Notes: generated from the sequence alone by a model not told the origin. A DNA stretch of 64,000 nucleotides from DCFW01 sp963790715 (GCA_963790715.1 CAWBPN010000018.1:558001-622000); one strand, 5' to 3'. Positions 52,765-62,847 are shown, counted from the stretch's first letter. Translations and numbers: made by a program.

Positions 52765-53961
52765 TCACACTAAAGTAATATTATTTATGGATTTCATAAT
52801 ATTAGCAGGTGATCTTTTATTCTCCAATTCATTTTTCATGAAATCCATATAAGGAGCTACATGTCTGTAAAACTTGTAATATCCCTTACATAAGTAATTA
52901 AGCCCATCATCACCTTCTTCCGTTTTGATAATTCTATTCTTAGGGCATTCTCCATGGCAAGCAAACAAAAATTCACATTCTTTGCATTGTCGAGGTAAGG
53001 TTTCATATTTATTTCTCCCGAATTCTTTTTGCTTTTCAGAATACATCATTTCCGTAATAGTTTTAGTATGAATATTACCCAATTTATATTCCGGAAAAAC
53101 AAAATGGTCACAACTGTATACGTCTCCGTTAAACTCCATTATTCCTGCTTGTCCGCAAGTCGCAGCCAAGGTGCAAACGCCGGGAGGTACACCCATCCAA
53201 TTGGCAAGAGTGGAATCAAAATATTGAATAAAGAATGTACCTACGTCTTTTCTTACCCATTCATCAAAAACTGCAATTAAGAAGTCTCCCCATTTTTCCG
53301 AAGGTACATTCCATGAAGCAAATTGTCCGTTTATTTGTTCTACAATCGGTGTAAATTGGATATAACGGCAATCTATCTCTTTGAAGAAATTATAGAATTC
53401 AAGAGGATAATCCACATTATAATCATTGACTACAGCCATTGCATTATATTCAACTCCATATTTTTTAAGGAGGTTTATTCCTTTCATCACTTTTACGAAA
53501 GAAGGTCTTCCGTCTCTTGTCCTTCTATAACGGTCGTGGCAATGCTGTGGTCCGTCAATGGAAATACCGACTAAGAAATTATTATCCTTGAAAAATTTAC
53601 ACCAATCTTCAGTAAGCAAAGTACCATTTGTTTGAATGCAATTATCTATTTTTCTTCCTTGTGCATATTTTTGTTCAATCCTTATGGCCTTCTCATAAAA
53701 GTCACGGTTACGCATAAGAGTCTCTCCTCCGTGCCACGTGAATAAAACTTCCGGCATTGTTTGAGATTCCATATATTGTTGTATAAATTTTTCAAGGACT
53801 TCATCATTCATAACAAAATTCTTTGCTTGCGGGTAAAGGTCCTTTTTATCTAAATAATAGCAATATTCACACCGAAGATTACATACTGCGCCTATTGGTT
53901 TCAGCATTATGTAAATAGGTTTTGCAAAAGGTGCAAAAGTTTGATTGGGTTGTTGTGACAT
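52765..53961 (-). CDS. Anaerobic sulfatase-maturating enzyme (radical SAM, SPASM)
   Basis: The 398-residue cytoplasmic enzyme has the radical SAM cluster Cys27-x3-Cys31-x2-Cys34 (AVCNLRCEYCYY), TWHGGETLMR, SIDGPQHCHDRYR and SPASM-type cysteines in the C-terminal third (CTLAATCGQAGIMEFNGDVYSCDHF and CKECEFLFACHGECPKNR). Enzymes of this type oxidise the serine or cysteine of sulfatases to formylglycine before export. All four sulfatases of this operon carry Ser, which only the anaerobic system can handle, so the enzyme fits its neighbours. Confidence 0.93.
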   Translation of the reverse strand: MSQQPNQTFAPFAKPIYIMLKPIGAVCNLRCEYCYYLDKKDLYPQAKNFVMNDEVLEKFIQQYMESQTMPEVLFTWHGGETLMRNRDFYEKAIRIEQKYAQGRKIDNCIQTNGTLLTEDWCKFFKDNNFLVGISIDGPQHCHDRYRRTRDGRPSFVKVMKGINLLKKYGVEYNAMAVVNDYNVDYPLEFYNFFKEIDCRYIQFTPIVEQINGQFASWNVPSEKWGDFLIAVFDEWVRKDVGTFFIQYFDSTLANWMGVPPGVCTLAATCGQAGIMEFNGDVYSCDHFVFPEYKLGNIHTKTITEMMYSEKQKEFGRNKYETLPRQCKECEFLFACHGECPKNRIIKTEEGDDGLNYLCKGYYKFYRHVAPYMDFMKNELENKRSPANIMKSINNITLV

Positions 53962-54064
53962 ATAATTTTATATTAAAAAGATATAGTATCCATAAAGTAC
54001 GATACTGTGCTTAATTGAATGCTAAAATAGCACATTTATGCATAATTCGGCACAATATTTATTT

Positions 54065-55777
54065 TTAATAAATATATTTTACAATAGCCGGTGAATAACC
54101 TATTCGCATTGCATTAACGATTAACGTTTCACCTTTTCTTAGCTTAATAGTGCCCCCCTGATAAACAGTATATGGAGAAGAAACATTTACTATGTCTCCA
54201 TCAAGTTTACCTTTTACACCATTTGCATAAAACATATCACGACTCCATATAATACGTTGAATCATTTTGTCTTTTTCTCCCGGCTTTAATATACGGTAGC
54301 CTATTGATGCCCCTTCTGTAGAACATGAAACTCTAACACCGTTTTTTGTTTTTACTATAACAGGTGTTGCCGTAACCGGAGCTTTATCTTTTCCACCCCA
54401 CCAGTTTTCTACCATTTCTTTTTCCGGCATATATGACATATCACCTACTTCTCCTGTCCATTTACGAAAGGCTTGACGAAGTTCCACAAGTTTATCATGA
54501 TATTTGGGATTATTGGCGAGATTGTGTATTTCATAAATATCATTTTTTTCGTCATATAATTCCTCTCTTTGTTTAGGAACTTTGAACCATGCATCTTGTA
54601 TTGAATCTAAATCTCCTTCTTCATGTAATAATAGCATTTCACGCATCATCGGTATTCCCATTCTGTATCTTAAGTTCTGATAAGAAGGCCTTTCCGGCAT
54701 GTAATTATAAATATACCTGAACTTGCTATCACGAACGCTGCGAGCACGATCATATTTATTATCCATTCTATCTCTTGCTGCGTAAACGTATTTACGTTTT
54801 GTTTTTGAAGCTTGTGAACCTAAAAACGCTTGTCCTTGGAAATATTGGGGGATTTTTACATTCGCTAATGAAAGAACTGTTGGAGCAAAGTCTATTTCGC
54901 TTATCATATCCGAATCCACAGTCCCTGCATGCATACCTTTAGGAAACTTTATAATTAACGGAATATGTGTACCTCTTTCCAATATTTCACGTTTCATCCA
55001 AGGTAAAGTGCCACCATTATCTGCGTAAAAGAATATATATGAATTGTCATACACACCGTCTTTTTTCAGTTGTTTTATAATTTCTCCGAAATTATGATCC
55101 ATAACTTCGACATTGCTTAACATACGGGCAATATCATGGCGAACGGTTGGCGTATCTTTGTAATATGGTGGGACTGTAACCGTTTTCGGATCTATGGTCA
55201 ACGGTCGCTTCTGAGCCATTAGCTGAGATTCATGAGTTACAAAAAGATTCCACACAGAAAAAAATGGCTTCTTCCCTACATCATTTCTATAAGAAGCGGC
55301 AGGACTACTTTCATCCCACACAGTTACCGGAGGATTAAATTGATAATCTTGTTTTAAATTATTTGTAGTATAATAACCGTTCATGCGCAAATATTCAGGA
55401 AAACATTTGACATATGACGGAATTACGGCAGAATAATTTGGTAGCCCTTTTACCCGGTTTTTAGGATCAAGTATAGTAGTACGCATGTTCTGAGTACCAA
55501 TAGACATAGGATACATTCCAGTTATTAAAGAAGATCTGCTAGGAGCACTCACTCCTGAGATTGTGTAGGCATTTTGAAACAACATACCCTCTTTGGCAAA
55601 CTTATCAATGTTTGGGGTCTTTACCTCACTGCAACCATAACACCCAAGATACGGGCATATATCTTCACAAGTAATCCAAATAATATTCGGATGTTGTACA
55701 TTATGAGCAAAAATCTTATATCCATGGAAGAGGAAAAGAGTGCCCATCATTGCACAATTTAAAGTATTTATTCTCAT
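54065..55777 (-). CDS. Exported S1-type sulfatase, Ser-type (heparan N-sulfatase-like)
   Basis: The 570-residue protein has a signal peptide of about 25 residues, NIIWITCEDICPYLGCYG (metal Asp), and the modification motif Ser77-Ala-Pro-Ser-Arg81 (SGVSAPSRSSLITG). Metal ligands are also in FFYADNGGTLPW. The pattern WITCEDICPYLGCYG and SRSSLITGMYP resembles sulfamidase-like sulfatases. The last 100 residues form a beta-rich extension (TPVIVKTKNGVRVSCSTEG) not needed for catalysis in the family. It is followed by the maturase gene after about 100 bp. Confidence 0.9.
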   Translation of the reverse strand: MRINTLNCAMMGTLFLFHGYKIFAHNVQHPNIIWITCEDICPYLGCYGCSEVKTPNIDKFAKEGMLFQNAYTISGVSAPSRSSLITGMYPMSIGTQNMRTTILDPKNRVKGLPNYSAVIPSYVKCFPEYLRMNGYYTTNNLKQDYQFNPPVTVWDESSPAASYRNDVGKKPFFSVWNLFVTHESQLMAQKRPLTIDPKTVTVPPYYKDTPTVRHDIARMLSNVEVMDHNFGEIIKQLKKDGVYDNSYIFFYADNGGTLPWMKREILERGTHIPLIIKFPKGMHAGTVDSDMISEIDFAPTVLSLANVKIPQYFQGQAFLGSQASKTKRKYVYAARDRMDNKYDRARSVRDSKFRYIYNYMPERPSYQNLRYRMGIPMMREMLLLHEEGDLDSIQDAWFKVPKQREELYDEKNDIYEIHNLANNPKYHDKLVELRQAFRKWTGEVGDMSYMPEKEMVENWWGGKDKAPVTATPVIVKTKNGVRVSCSTEGASIGYRILKPGEKDKMIQRIIWSRDMFYANGVKGKLDGDIVNVSSPYTVYQGGTIKLRKGETLIVNAMRIGYSPAIVKYIY

Positions 55778-55835
55778 TGGACTTAATTTTATTTATTTCC
55801 CAGTTATAGATTGATTTTTATAAATAATTCTATCT

Positions 55836-56885
55836 TCAGTTTATATCTATTTCCATATTCCATTTCCAAGATTTCCCAGGACACAAATATATGAGTCCTT
55901 TATGCGAGTTAAACGAATTTTGTAATCCGGTCCAAGGTTCCATGCTAAAATATCCTGTGGCAACATCTCCCCAAATATTAAACTGAACAAAAGGTAAGTT
56001 TGGCAGAAATTCAGCATGTTGACTTAGCTTAATGGAAAGTCCTGAAGGATCATACAATTTCACCCACGGATCATTTTTTAAAAAACCTCCAATCGAAATA
56101 GCTTTATTAACCTTTAAATCAGTTATCGGAACTTTTGGCTTAAAACTACATTGTTGTATTTCCCCTGTCGGTATGCCTCTATCATCCAAAATATACTTTA
56201 CAGACAAAGGAGTTTCAAAATAGCAACTATCAAGTAGAGAAGTCTTGACTAAAGGAACATTAAAGGTAATATGATTCCCTATGGAAAAAAACATATTAGT
56301 TTTATTGTTTTTATTAGCAATAACATAATAAGCAGCTTTATATTTACCGTTAGTTATAATGTGAATTACATAAATTTTAAATCTGAAAGGATACATTTTT
56401 CGTGATGACTGACTATCTTTCATTGAAAGAACGACCTCAGCTTTTTTACGATCGGCAAACATTCTTTCCACATGCCATTTATTAAACCTGGCAAAACCAT
56501 GAATCGGTATTTTATAATATTTACCATTATAAAAATAAGACAACTTATTATTCTCCTCATCTGCATTAGAGGCATAATTGCGCCCGACGGCCGGCCATAA
56601 TAAGGGAGCTTTCCCACGCCAACCTTTAGTATTATCATAGTCAAGAGCACGATACAACAGTTCATGCCATTGATTGTGAAAAAATATACATAAGCCTGAC
56701 AATTCTCCGCCTTTCTGAGGTGCTATATATGCTTCAACACCATCTTTTTCATCACCCAGTACTATTATTGATGTTCCATCTTTTAGCCGTTCATGCCTTA
56801 CTATATAACGATTAGAAGGTTTCCCTGATAAAGAAATACAACATAAAACTATAATTAAGAATGTTTTTTCAAAAATAATTTTCAT
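55836..56885 (-). CDS. Exported aldose 1-epimerase-like protein
   Basis: The 349-residue protein has a signal peptide ending near SGKPS and then a galactose-mutarotase-like beta-supersandwich: IAPQKGGELSGLCIFF, LLWPAVGRN, IPIHGFARFNKW with the conserved His, FFSIGNHITFNVP and SMEPWTGLQNSFN with the conserved Glu. Such proteins interconvert sugar anomers; exported ones in sugar-degrading loci may also only bind sugar. It lies between two sulfatases of the operon, 58 bp from one and 134 bp from the other, with a hairpin in the latter gap. Confidence 0.82.
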   Translation of the reverse strand: MKIIFEKTFLIIVLCCISLSGKPSNRYIVRHERLKDGTSIIVLGDEKDGVEAYIAPQKGGELSGLCIFFHNQWHELLYRALDYDNTKGWRGKAPLLWPAVGRNYASNADEENNKLSYFYNGKYYKIPIHGFARFNKWHVERMFADRKKAEVVLSMKDSQSSRKMYPFRFKIYVIHIITNGKYKAAYYVIANKNNKTNMFFSIGNHITFNVPLVKTSLLDSCYFETPLSVKYILDDRGIPTGEIQQCSFKPKVPITDLKVNKAISIGGFLKNDPWVKLYDPSGLSIKLSQHAEFLPNLPFVQFNIWGDVATGYFSMEPWTGLQNSFNSHKGLIYLCPGKSWKWNMEIDIN

Positions 56886-56937
56886 ATCACTCGGCTATAT
56901 ATACATAAAACTATATCTCAACATAATAATAGAGACA

Positions 56938-56966
56938 ATGCCAACTCTCTATACAATAGTTGGCAT
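56938..56966. other. 9-bp perfect hairpin between sulfatase and mutarotase genes
   Basis: ATGCCAACT (56938-56946) pairs exactly with AGTTGGCAT (56958-56966), with an outer GAC/GTC extension past one mismatch. No T-run follows on the minus strand, so it is more likely an RNA-processing or stabilising hairpin inside the operon than a terminator. Confidence 0.45.
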
Positions 56967-57019
56967 AGTCCACTATTTTGACAATAAGATCATTTTTAAT
57001 TAACTGATGGAAACAATAA

Positions 57020-58747
57020 TCAATATTCAGTAACCTTTAATTTACTTCTATAATTCTTGAGTAAGTTAATTAGCCTAACGGTTATCTTATCATATCCGGG
57101 TTTTCCATATAAATTATTCAATTCATGTGGATCTTTCTCCAAATCGTATAATTCATAAGCATCCATATCAGGGTCATTATGGCTTATATAGCCTATACTG
57201 TCAAGTAAATGAAGTGTTTCATACTCCTGAGTACCCGGAGTAGTTTGATATTTAGTAGTAGCACCTTTTAATCCTCCCTTACCATAAAAATGAATTAATT
57301 TATATCTTTCTGTTCTTACACCATCGTGTTTGCGTACCATATGATATGTAGGATAATCGTAGTAATGATAATATAAACTTTTTCTCCAATTGGTCGGCTT
57401 TTCACCATTGAATAACGGTTCAAGAGGAAGTCCTGACATCTCTTTCGTTTTATTCAATCCTGCTAATTTAAGAAATGTAGGAGCATAGTCTATGTTCTGA
57501 ACTAATTGATAACATTTAGTACCAGGCTTAATATGACCTTGATAAGACATTATTAACGGAGTTCTGAATGATTCTTCATACATAAATCTTTTATCAAACC
57601 AATTATGCTCTCCTATATAGAACCCTTGGTCCGAAGTATATACTATAAGCGTATTTTTAAGCAAATCGTGAGCTTTTAAATAATCAAGCAATTCACCTAC
57701 GGCATCATCAATTCCTTTTACGCAGCTTAAGTAATCACGAAGAAAATTTTCATATTTCCATTTATACAAAGCATTAGCTTTTAGATGTTCAGATAAGAAT
57801 TTTTCACTTCTTGGAGTATAATACTTTTCCCAAATGGCACGTTGTTCAGGTGTCATTCTGTTTAATCCGGACATCAAACAATTATATGAGTATTTATCAT
57901 AAGGTGAAGTCAACGAATCTTTCAATTGTTCTATTTTCAGATCCTGCATAAGTTCCATGTCTTTAGAAATTGACATCTTCTGAGTCCGTGCGGCAGAACA
58001 TCTTGTCTTATAATCATCATAAAATGTTGAAGGAAGAGGAAAATTAACCTTATCATATAGTCCCAAATACCTTAAATTCGGCATCTGATTACGATGTGGC
58101 GCTTTAAAATGGACCATAAGGCAAAATGGTTTATTTTGATCTCTATTATTTAGGAATTCAATTGCATGTTCTTCTATCAAATCTGTAACATAACCTGTTT
58201 CTTTGACAAATGCCCCTTTTGTATCAGTCCCCTTAAACTCCGGATTATAATATTGGCCTTGACCGTCAAGAATATGATAATAGTTAAAACCTTTCGGCGT
58301 GCACAACATATGCCACTTGCCAACTATTGCAGTTTGGTATCCGGCTTTTTGCAATAACTCACTAAAAAAAGTTCTTGTCGTATCTATTCCTTCCCAAAGT
58401 TGTTTCTGACCGTTTTGATTACTATAAAGCCCGGTTATTACACACGCACGACTTGGAGTTGACAATGAATTCTCTACAAAAGCGCGTTCAAAAATCATCC
58501 CGTGATTAGCTATCCTATCGATATTAGGGGTAGGGGCTAATTTAGAAACAGCACTGCCATAAGCACTAATTGCATTGTATGAATGATCATCACTCATAAT
58601 ATAGATTATATTAGGCTTCTGGTAATTACCCTTTTGCTGTTTTATCTCATTCTTTATTTTAGCTCCAGCACTTATAGTAACCAAAGAAGCTAATCCCAAA
58701 AAGATATTTTTATTAAAGTTCATAATACTTTTGTGTTTAAAAAACAA
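57020..58747 (-). CDS. Exported S1-type sulfatase, Ser-type (GlcNAc-6-sulfatase-like)
   Basis: The 575-residue protein has an N-terminal hydrophobic signal (about residues 10-30), NIIYIMSDDHSYNAISAYG (metal Asp-Asp), and the motif Ser96-Thr-Pro-Ser-Arg100 (NSLSTPSRACVITGLYS). IVGKWHM, VHFKAPHRN and IVYTSDQGFYIGEHNWFDKRFMYEESFRTP (in two parts) follow the sulfatase pattern. The segment DGQGQYYNPEF and GYVTDLIEEHAIEFL resembles the N-acetylglucosamine-6-sulfatase group (S1_11). The linkage call is by resemblance only. It is separated from the next sulfatase gene by 31 bp. Confidence 0.9.
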   Translation of the reverse strand: MFFKHKSIMNFNKNIFLGLASLVTISAGAKIKNEIKQQKGNYQKPNIIYIMSDDHSYNAISAYGSAVSKLAPTPNIDRIANHGMIFERAFVENSLSTPSRACVITGLYSNQNGQKQLWEGIDTTRTFFSELLQKAGYQTAIVGKWHMLCTPKGFNYYHILDGQGQYYNPEFKGTDTKGAFVKETGYVTDLIEEHAIEFLNNRDQNKPFCLMVHFKAPHRNQMPNLRYLGLYDKVNFPLPSTFYDDYKTRCSAARTQKMSISKDMELMQDLKIEQLKDSLTSPYDKYSYNCLMSGLNRMTPEQRAIWEKYYTPRSEKFLSEHLKANALYKWKYENFLRDYLSCVKGIDDAVGELLDYLKAHDLLKNTLIVYTSDQGFYIGEHNWFDKRFMYEESFRTPLIMSYQGHIKPGTKCYQLVQNIDYAPTFLKLAGLNKTKEMSGLPLEPLFNGEKPTNWRKSLYYHYYDYPTYHMVRKHDGVRTERYKLIHFYGKGGLKGATTKYQTTPGTQEYETLHLLDSIGYISHNDPDMDAYELYDLEKDPHELNNLYGKPGYDKITVRLINLLKNYRSKLKVTEY

Positions 58748-58778
58748 TTTCTATAAAAATAAATATTAAATTATCACT

Positions 58779-60272
58779 TCAATTTTCATTATAATGTTCA
58801 TGCAATTTTTTTGCTAACATTTTTTGAATCTTCGCATATTTTTTATTATTATACAAGTTATCGTATTCATTCGGATCTTTTACATAATCATAAAGTTCCC
58901 CTCCTTCTTTACCTTCTTTCCATTCTGTATAACGATAACGAGTAGTGCGAATACTACGTCCCATAAAATTTTCTTTTATATATGGTCTTAATTTGTTAGG
59001 TGTTCTACCTGTTTCCGTATATGCATCTTCATCCCATTGAGTAGATATATCCTTCAGCAAAGGTGTCAGATTTCTTCCATCCAAATCATTAGGAATATTT
59101 TTTAATTCACACAGATTTGCTATTGTAGGATAAATGTCCAACATCTCAACAGGATGGTTATAGCTACCCTTATCATTTGTCATGTCAGGTACTGAAATTA
59201 TCAACGGTACTCTGGCCGAATGTTCAAATAGCATTTGCTTCTCCCATTGCCCGTGCTGCCCCAAACAATAACCATTATCTCCACAAAATACTATAATGGT
59301 ATTATTTGTCAAACCATCTTTTTTTAATTCATCAAGTATCTTACCTACCTGTGCATCCATAAAAGATAAACAGGCATAATAGGCTTGTTTGCATTTGCGC
59401 AATGTATCAACCGGCACCCCCCAATTTAACGGATCTGACCATCTGGCACATATAGGCTTATTTTTCCAATCATCAACCGGCACGTGTGGAAGGTTTATTT
59501 CACTTAATGGATACATATCAAAATATTTCTTTGGAGCTACAAAAGGTGTATGAGGACGATAAAATCCCATTGCAATAAAAAAAGGTTTGTTTTTGTGTTG
59601 ACTAATTAAATTACAAGCGATATTGGCACCAATTGCATCAGTCTCCAAATTATCAGGACCATCCTCGCACAGATATGCCAATGCGGCACCTATTTTACCT
59701 TTAACTACTAATTGGGGCGTACAAATATGGACCCTACTTTCATCTGTTTTGTCTATACCTATAGGGTTATATCTTAAATTCCATGATTGAGGGTCATCTA
59801 AACCGTTCTGACCTATATCTCCAGGAACGCCGGCATGAAAAACTTTCCCTACACGAGCTGTAAAATACCCGTTATTCTTAAATAACTCAGGAAGCGTTAC
59901 AGCATTAGGCAATGCTTTTCTAAAACTGGTTACCAAATCATATACTTTAGTTTTATCAGGTGAATATCCTGTTAAAAAAGAAGCTCGCGTAGGGCCTGAT
60001 AAAGGATATTGGCAGTAATCATTGAAAAATCTTACTGCATGATTTCTAAGTATATCCAGATTAGGAGTCTTAACTATAGGATCATCAAAACTTCCCAAAT
60101 CGCAGTTTAAGTCATCGGAAACAATAAAAACAACATTATATTTCTTATTGTTCTGATTATCTAACCCCTTTTGCATTTCTTGTGCTAAAGAATTAGAATT
60201 CACATTGTTTACAAGCAATGGGAATAATAAAGTGGCCTTCTGCCAACCCTCAAGTTCTTTAAAAACATTCAT
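58779..60272 (-). CDS. Exported S1-type sulfatase, Ser-type (iduronate-2-sulfatase-like)
   Basis: The 497-residue protein has an N-terminal hydrophobic segment, NVVFIVSDDLNCDLGSF (metal Asp-Asp), and the motif Ser92-Gly-Pro-Thr-Arg96 (YPLSGPTRASFLTGYSP); Thr in place of Ser at position four is a tolerated variant. KVFHAGVPGD, GFYRPHTPFVAPKKYFD and CGDNGYCLGQHGQWEKQ are close to iduronate-2-sulfatase-like proteins (S1_7 type). It is preceded by the TonB-dependent receptor by 36 bp. Confidence 0.9.
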   Translation of the reverse strand: MNVFKELEGWQKATLLFPLLVNNVNSNSLAQEMQKGLDNQNNKKYNVVFIVSDDLNCDLGSFDDPIVKTPNLDILRNHAVRFFNDYCQYPLSGPTRASFLTGYSPDKTKVYDLVTSFRKALPNAVTLPELFKNNGYFTARVGKVFHAGVPGDIGQNGLDDPQSWNLRYNPIGIDKTDESRVHICTPQLVVKGKIGAALAYLCEDGPDNLETDAIGANIACNLISQHKNKPFFIAMGFYRPHTPFVAPKKYFDMYPLSEINLPHVPVDDWKNKPICARWSDPLNWGVPVDTLRKCKQAYYACLSFMDAQVGKILDELKKDGLTNNTIIVFCGDNGYCLGQHGQWEKQMLFEHSARVPLIISVPDMTNDKGSYNHPVEMLDIYPTIANLCELKNIPNDLDGRNLTPLLKDISTQWDEDAYTETGRTPNKLRPYIKENFMGRSIRTTRYRYTEWKEGKEGGELYDYVKDPNEYDNLYNNKKYAKIQKMLAKKLHEHYNEN

Positions 60273-60308
60273 ATTTTAATATATTTATGTAATTGGAAAT
60301 ATAATACT

Positions 60309-62564
60309 TCAAAATCTAATTTGCGTTTTAAACTCAATTGTAAACGGACGAATATAAGTCCCGGCAATCGGTTGATTATTATAAGCAGATCCATCAAGAA
60401 CGATATTACTGCCGGAAATATAACCTTGTGCTCCTGTTTGATTCAACAAATTAACTGCACTTACACTAAAGTTTACATTTTTGGCACATTTATAATCAAG
60501 TCCTGCAAAAGTCTCCCATCTTGAAGGGAACCACAATGAAGCAGGATATGATGCAGGTTGCTTACTGAAATAACGCACACTTGCCCATATACTGAAATTT
60601 CCGAAATTATAAGTCGGTTCTATTTCTGCTAATGTTTTGGAAGTAGTACGAACTTGGATATTGTCATAATCATAATGTTTCCCAAACACATCAAAAGTGA
60701 AATCATGATATTTAGGATTCTGAAGAGTAAGCAACAAGTGCATTTGGAAGCCATTAAATAGTTTTATGATTGCATCGGTTGTCCAACCTAACGTACTTAT
60801 GCTATAAACTAGAGTTTGTTTGGATGTATCGCCACTTGAATTGCTAAAACTTGCAGAACCAAACAGGTTGGAACGACTGATGTGAGTTATTTGCGAGACA
60901 AGATTTACAAATTTTGAATTATAATATATACCACCTGAAAAATAAGGAACTTTGTTTACCTTATCATCAGGTTCATTACTACCTCTATAACCATTTAAAC
61001 CGTTAGTTGATTCGATATAATATGCATTTGCCATTACACCGAAACCTTTCGATATATTATATATTGCAGATAGTGTAAAATCTTTGTTAAAATAATTTTT
61101 GTCGATTTTTGTCCCTTTTTTTGAAGCCCAACTGTCTTCTCTTATTTCGGAAGGAAGATAATCTCCGTTTAACCTATGAAATTCAAGGCGCGCACCTAAA
61201 TTTAGTGTAATAGACTTAAATATTTTCCACTTATCAGTTGCATAAACAGCATTTTTATATTCCTTTCCATTATAATATAGAAAAGACGTGTTATAACCAT
61301 ACTGACCGTATTCATCAGCCTTGGCATTTGTCCAAACGCCGTTCTTTAAATTTTGTAGAATTACATGTTGTGGATCAGGATTTATTTCTTGCATAAATGT
61401 AATTGAACTATATACAAATCTGTTGATTTCAAAATATGATCCATTGTAACCTATCAGCCAATTATGATTTTTTGAACCCTTTGACAATTCTGCGTTGTAT
61501 TGCAAAGTATTAATAGGAATGCGAGATGCTAAAGAAAGGTTTGTGTTTTGTACCCATCCATTATATATTTGTGTATTTGGCTTATTGGCATATATATAGC
61601 GTTTAGTAGCAACTATATTATCAGTATTATTTATTCCCAAATATTCAAAATCACTACTTCCCGCACTTGCATATTGGTAATTTAAATTATAATCCAAATT
61701 CAATTTATGCATAAACCGGTTATGTCCCATTATATTAAAAGTATGTGTATTAGTTCCGGTATATCTCATTAAATCAACATTTTCATATCTGCCAGTTCTG
61801 GCATTTTGAAAATAATAATTGTCAGTATTTCCTAAATAATTGTCTTCACCGATTTTAAAATTATCCATTTTTTTTACTTGTTCACCGTTTTCATATATAT
61901 ATGGAGTATATTGAGGTTTTTCAAATTGGGAATTTGCATATTTCCATTTAAAGCTTATTTCTCCTTTACCATTATTGTACTTTTTGGTAATGATACCTTT
62001 AAACAACTTTGTCCTATCCAAAAAACGAGTATAATTTGGATGGGTTGTAGTTGGATCAAAATTCATAAAGAAGTTAACAGCATAAAACCAATTATTTTTA
62101 ATAGGGCCATTAATAAAAATATTACCGTTCATTAACCCAAAACTATTGGTTTTATAGTTTAATGTCCCACCAAATTTAGGTGAACCTAATTTTGAATCTG
62201 TAATTACAGTGTAACCGACCTCGCCCAACTTAATAGCCGATTTAGCTATATCCCATGATCCGGGCTTTAAGTAACTTCCATCTTGACGCCATGTTGACGT
62301 AGTCTTCAATGCATAATTATCATAAGTGGCAAGTACACCATCCTCAACTACGACAGTACCTGTATTAGCCTCGGGCAATCCTATGTTTATAAAACGTGGC
62401 TCGCTTTCACTAGATGCATTTAATAACACATTAGATGCTCCTTTACTTACTATTACTGATGACAAAGAATCTTTCTTTACTACAGTTTTCTTCTTCTGAG
62501 CAAAAATAGGCACGGCGCATAATAGAAGTAACAAAAATACTCTTACTTTTTTTAAAAAAATCAT
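60309..62564 (-). CDS. TonB-dependent outer-membrane receptor without SusD partner
   Basis: The 751-residue protein has a signal peptide ending FAQ. A short plug-like domain (about 30-150, with INIGLPEANTGTVVVEDGVLATYDNYA) precedes a barrel of alternating aromatic strands that ends in FTIEFKTQIRF with a C-terminal Phe. Unlike SusC proteins it lacks the carboxypeptidase-regulatory-like domain and a neighbouring SusD. It is the first large gene of the sulfatase operon and probably imports a small desulfated product or free sulfated sugar. Confidence 0.85.
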   Translation of the reverse strand: MIFLKKVRVFLLLLLCAVPIFAQKKKTVVKKDSLSSVIVSKGASNVLLNASSESEPRFINIGLPEANTGTVVVEDGVLATYDNYALKTTSTWRQDGSYLKPGSWDIAKSAIKLGEVGYTVITDSKLGSPKFGGTLNYKTNSFGLMNGNIFINGPIKNNWFYAVNFFMNFDPTTTHPNYTRFLDRTKLFKGIITKKYNNGKGEISFKWKYANSQFEKPQYTPYIYENGEQVKKMDNFKIGEDNYLGNTDNYYFQNARTGRYENVDLMRYTGTNTHTFNIMGHNRFMHKLNLDYNLNYQYASAGSSDFEYLGINNTDNIVATKRYIYANKPNTQIYNGWVQNTNLSLASRIPINTLQYNAELSKGSKNHNWLIGYNGSYFEINRFVYSSITFMQEINPDPQHVILQNLKNGVWTNAKADEYGQYGYNTSFLYYNGKEYKNAVYATDKWKIFKSITLNLGARLEFHRLNGDYLPSEIREDSWASKKGTKIDKNYFNKDFTLSAIYNISKGFGVMANAYYIESTNGLNGYRGSNEPDDKVNKVPYFSGGIYYNSKFVNLVSQITHISRSNLFGSASFSNSSGDTSKQTLVYSISTLGWTTDAIIKLFNGFQMHLLLTLQNPKYHDFTFDVFGKHYDYDNIQVRTTSKTLAEIEPTYNFGNFSIWASVRYFSKQPASYPASLWFPSRWETFAGLDYKCAKNVNFSVSAVNLLNQTGAQGYISGSNIVLDGSAYNNQPIAGTYIRPFTIEFKTQIRF

Positions 62565-62575
62565 TGTATTAAATT

Positions 62576-62785
62576 TTATAAAATAAAAAATGTATAACTA
62601 TGGAAATTATATTTCACTTTCATTAATTCTGCCCCTGTCAGTGCACTTAATGATTGAAAATATTCTTGAGTAAACCTAATCCACTTTTCGGACATTTTAT
62701 CAATAATATTATGCGCATTTGCCTTTAAAATATACATAATACCTAAAATTAAAGCACACAAAGAAAATTTTGATATCTTATTCAT
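62576..62785 (-). CDS. Small exported protein at the head of the sulfatase operon
   Basis: The 69-residue frame begins with a clear signal peptide (MNKISKFSLCALILGIMYIL then KANA) followed by 45 residues I do not recognise (SEKWIRFTQEYFQSLSALTG). The start lies about 30 bp after a -7 element and the stop is 11 bp before the TonB receptor gene, so it is well placed to be the first gene of the operon. It may be a truncated larger protein or a leader peptide; the coding call rests on position and signal peptide. Confidence 0.5.
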   Translation of the reverse strand: MNKISKFSLCALILGIMYILKANAHNIIDKMSEKWIRFTQEYFQSLSALTGAELMKVKYNFHSYTFFIL

Positions 62786-62817
62786 AACATGAATATTAAC
62801 TTTAGCTCTATCAGTTG

Positions 62818-62825
62818 CAAATCTA
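62818..62825 (-). promoter_or_regulatory. -7 element of the sulfatase operon
   Basis: On the minus strand TAGATTTG (62825 to 62818) matches TAnnTTTG. No good -33 TTTG lies at the usual 19-21 bp; instead an FNR/CRP-like box is centred about 30 bp upstream of the element, as expected for an activator-dependent promoter. Confidence 0.55.
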
Positions 62826-62847
62826 ACCCTTACTTTAATAGGAAAAT

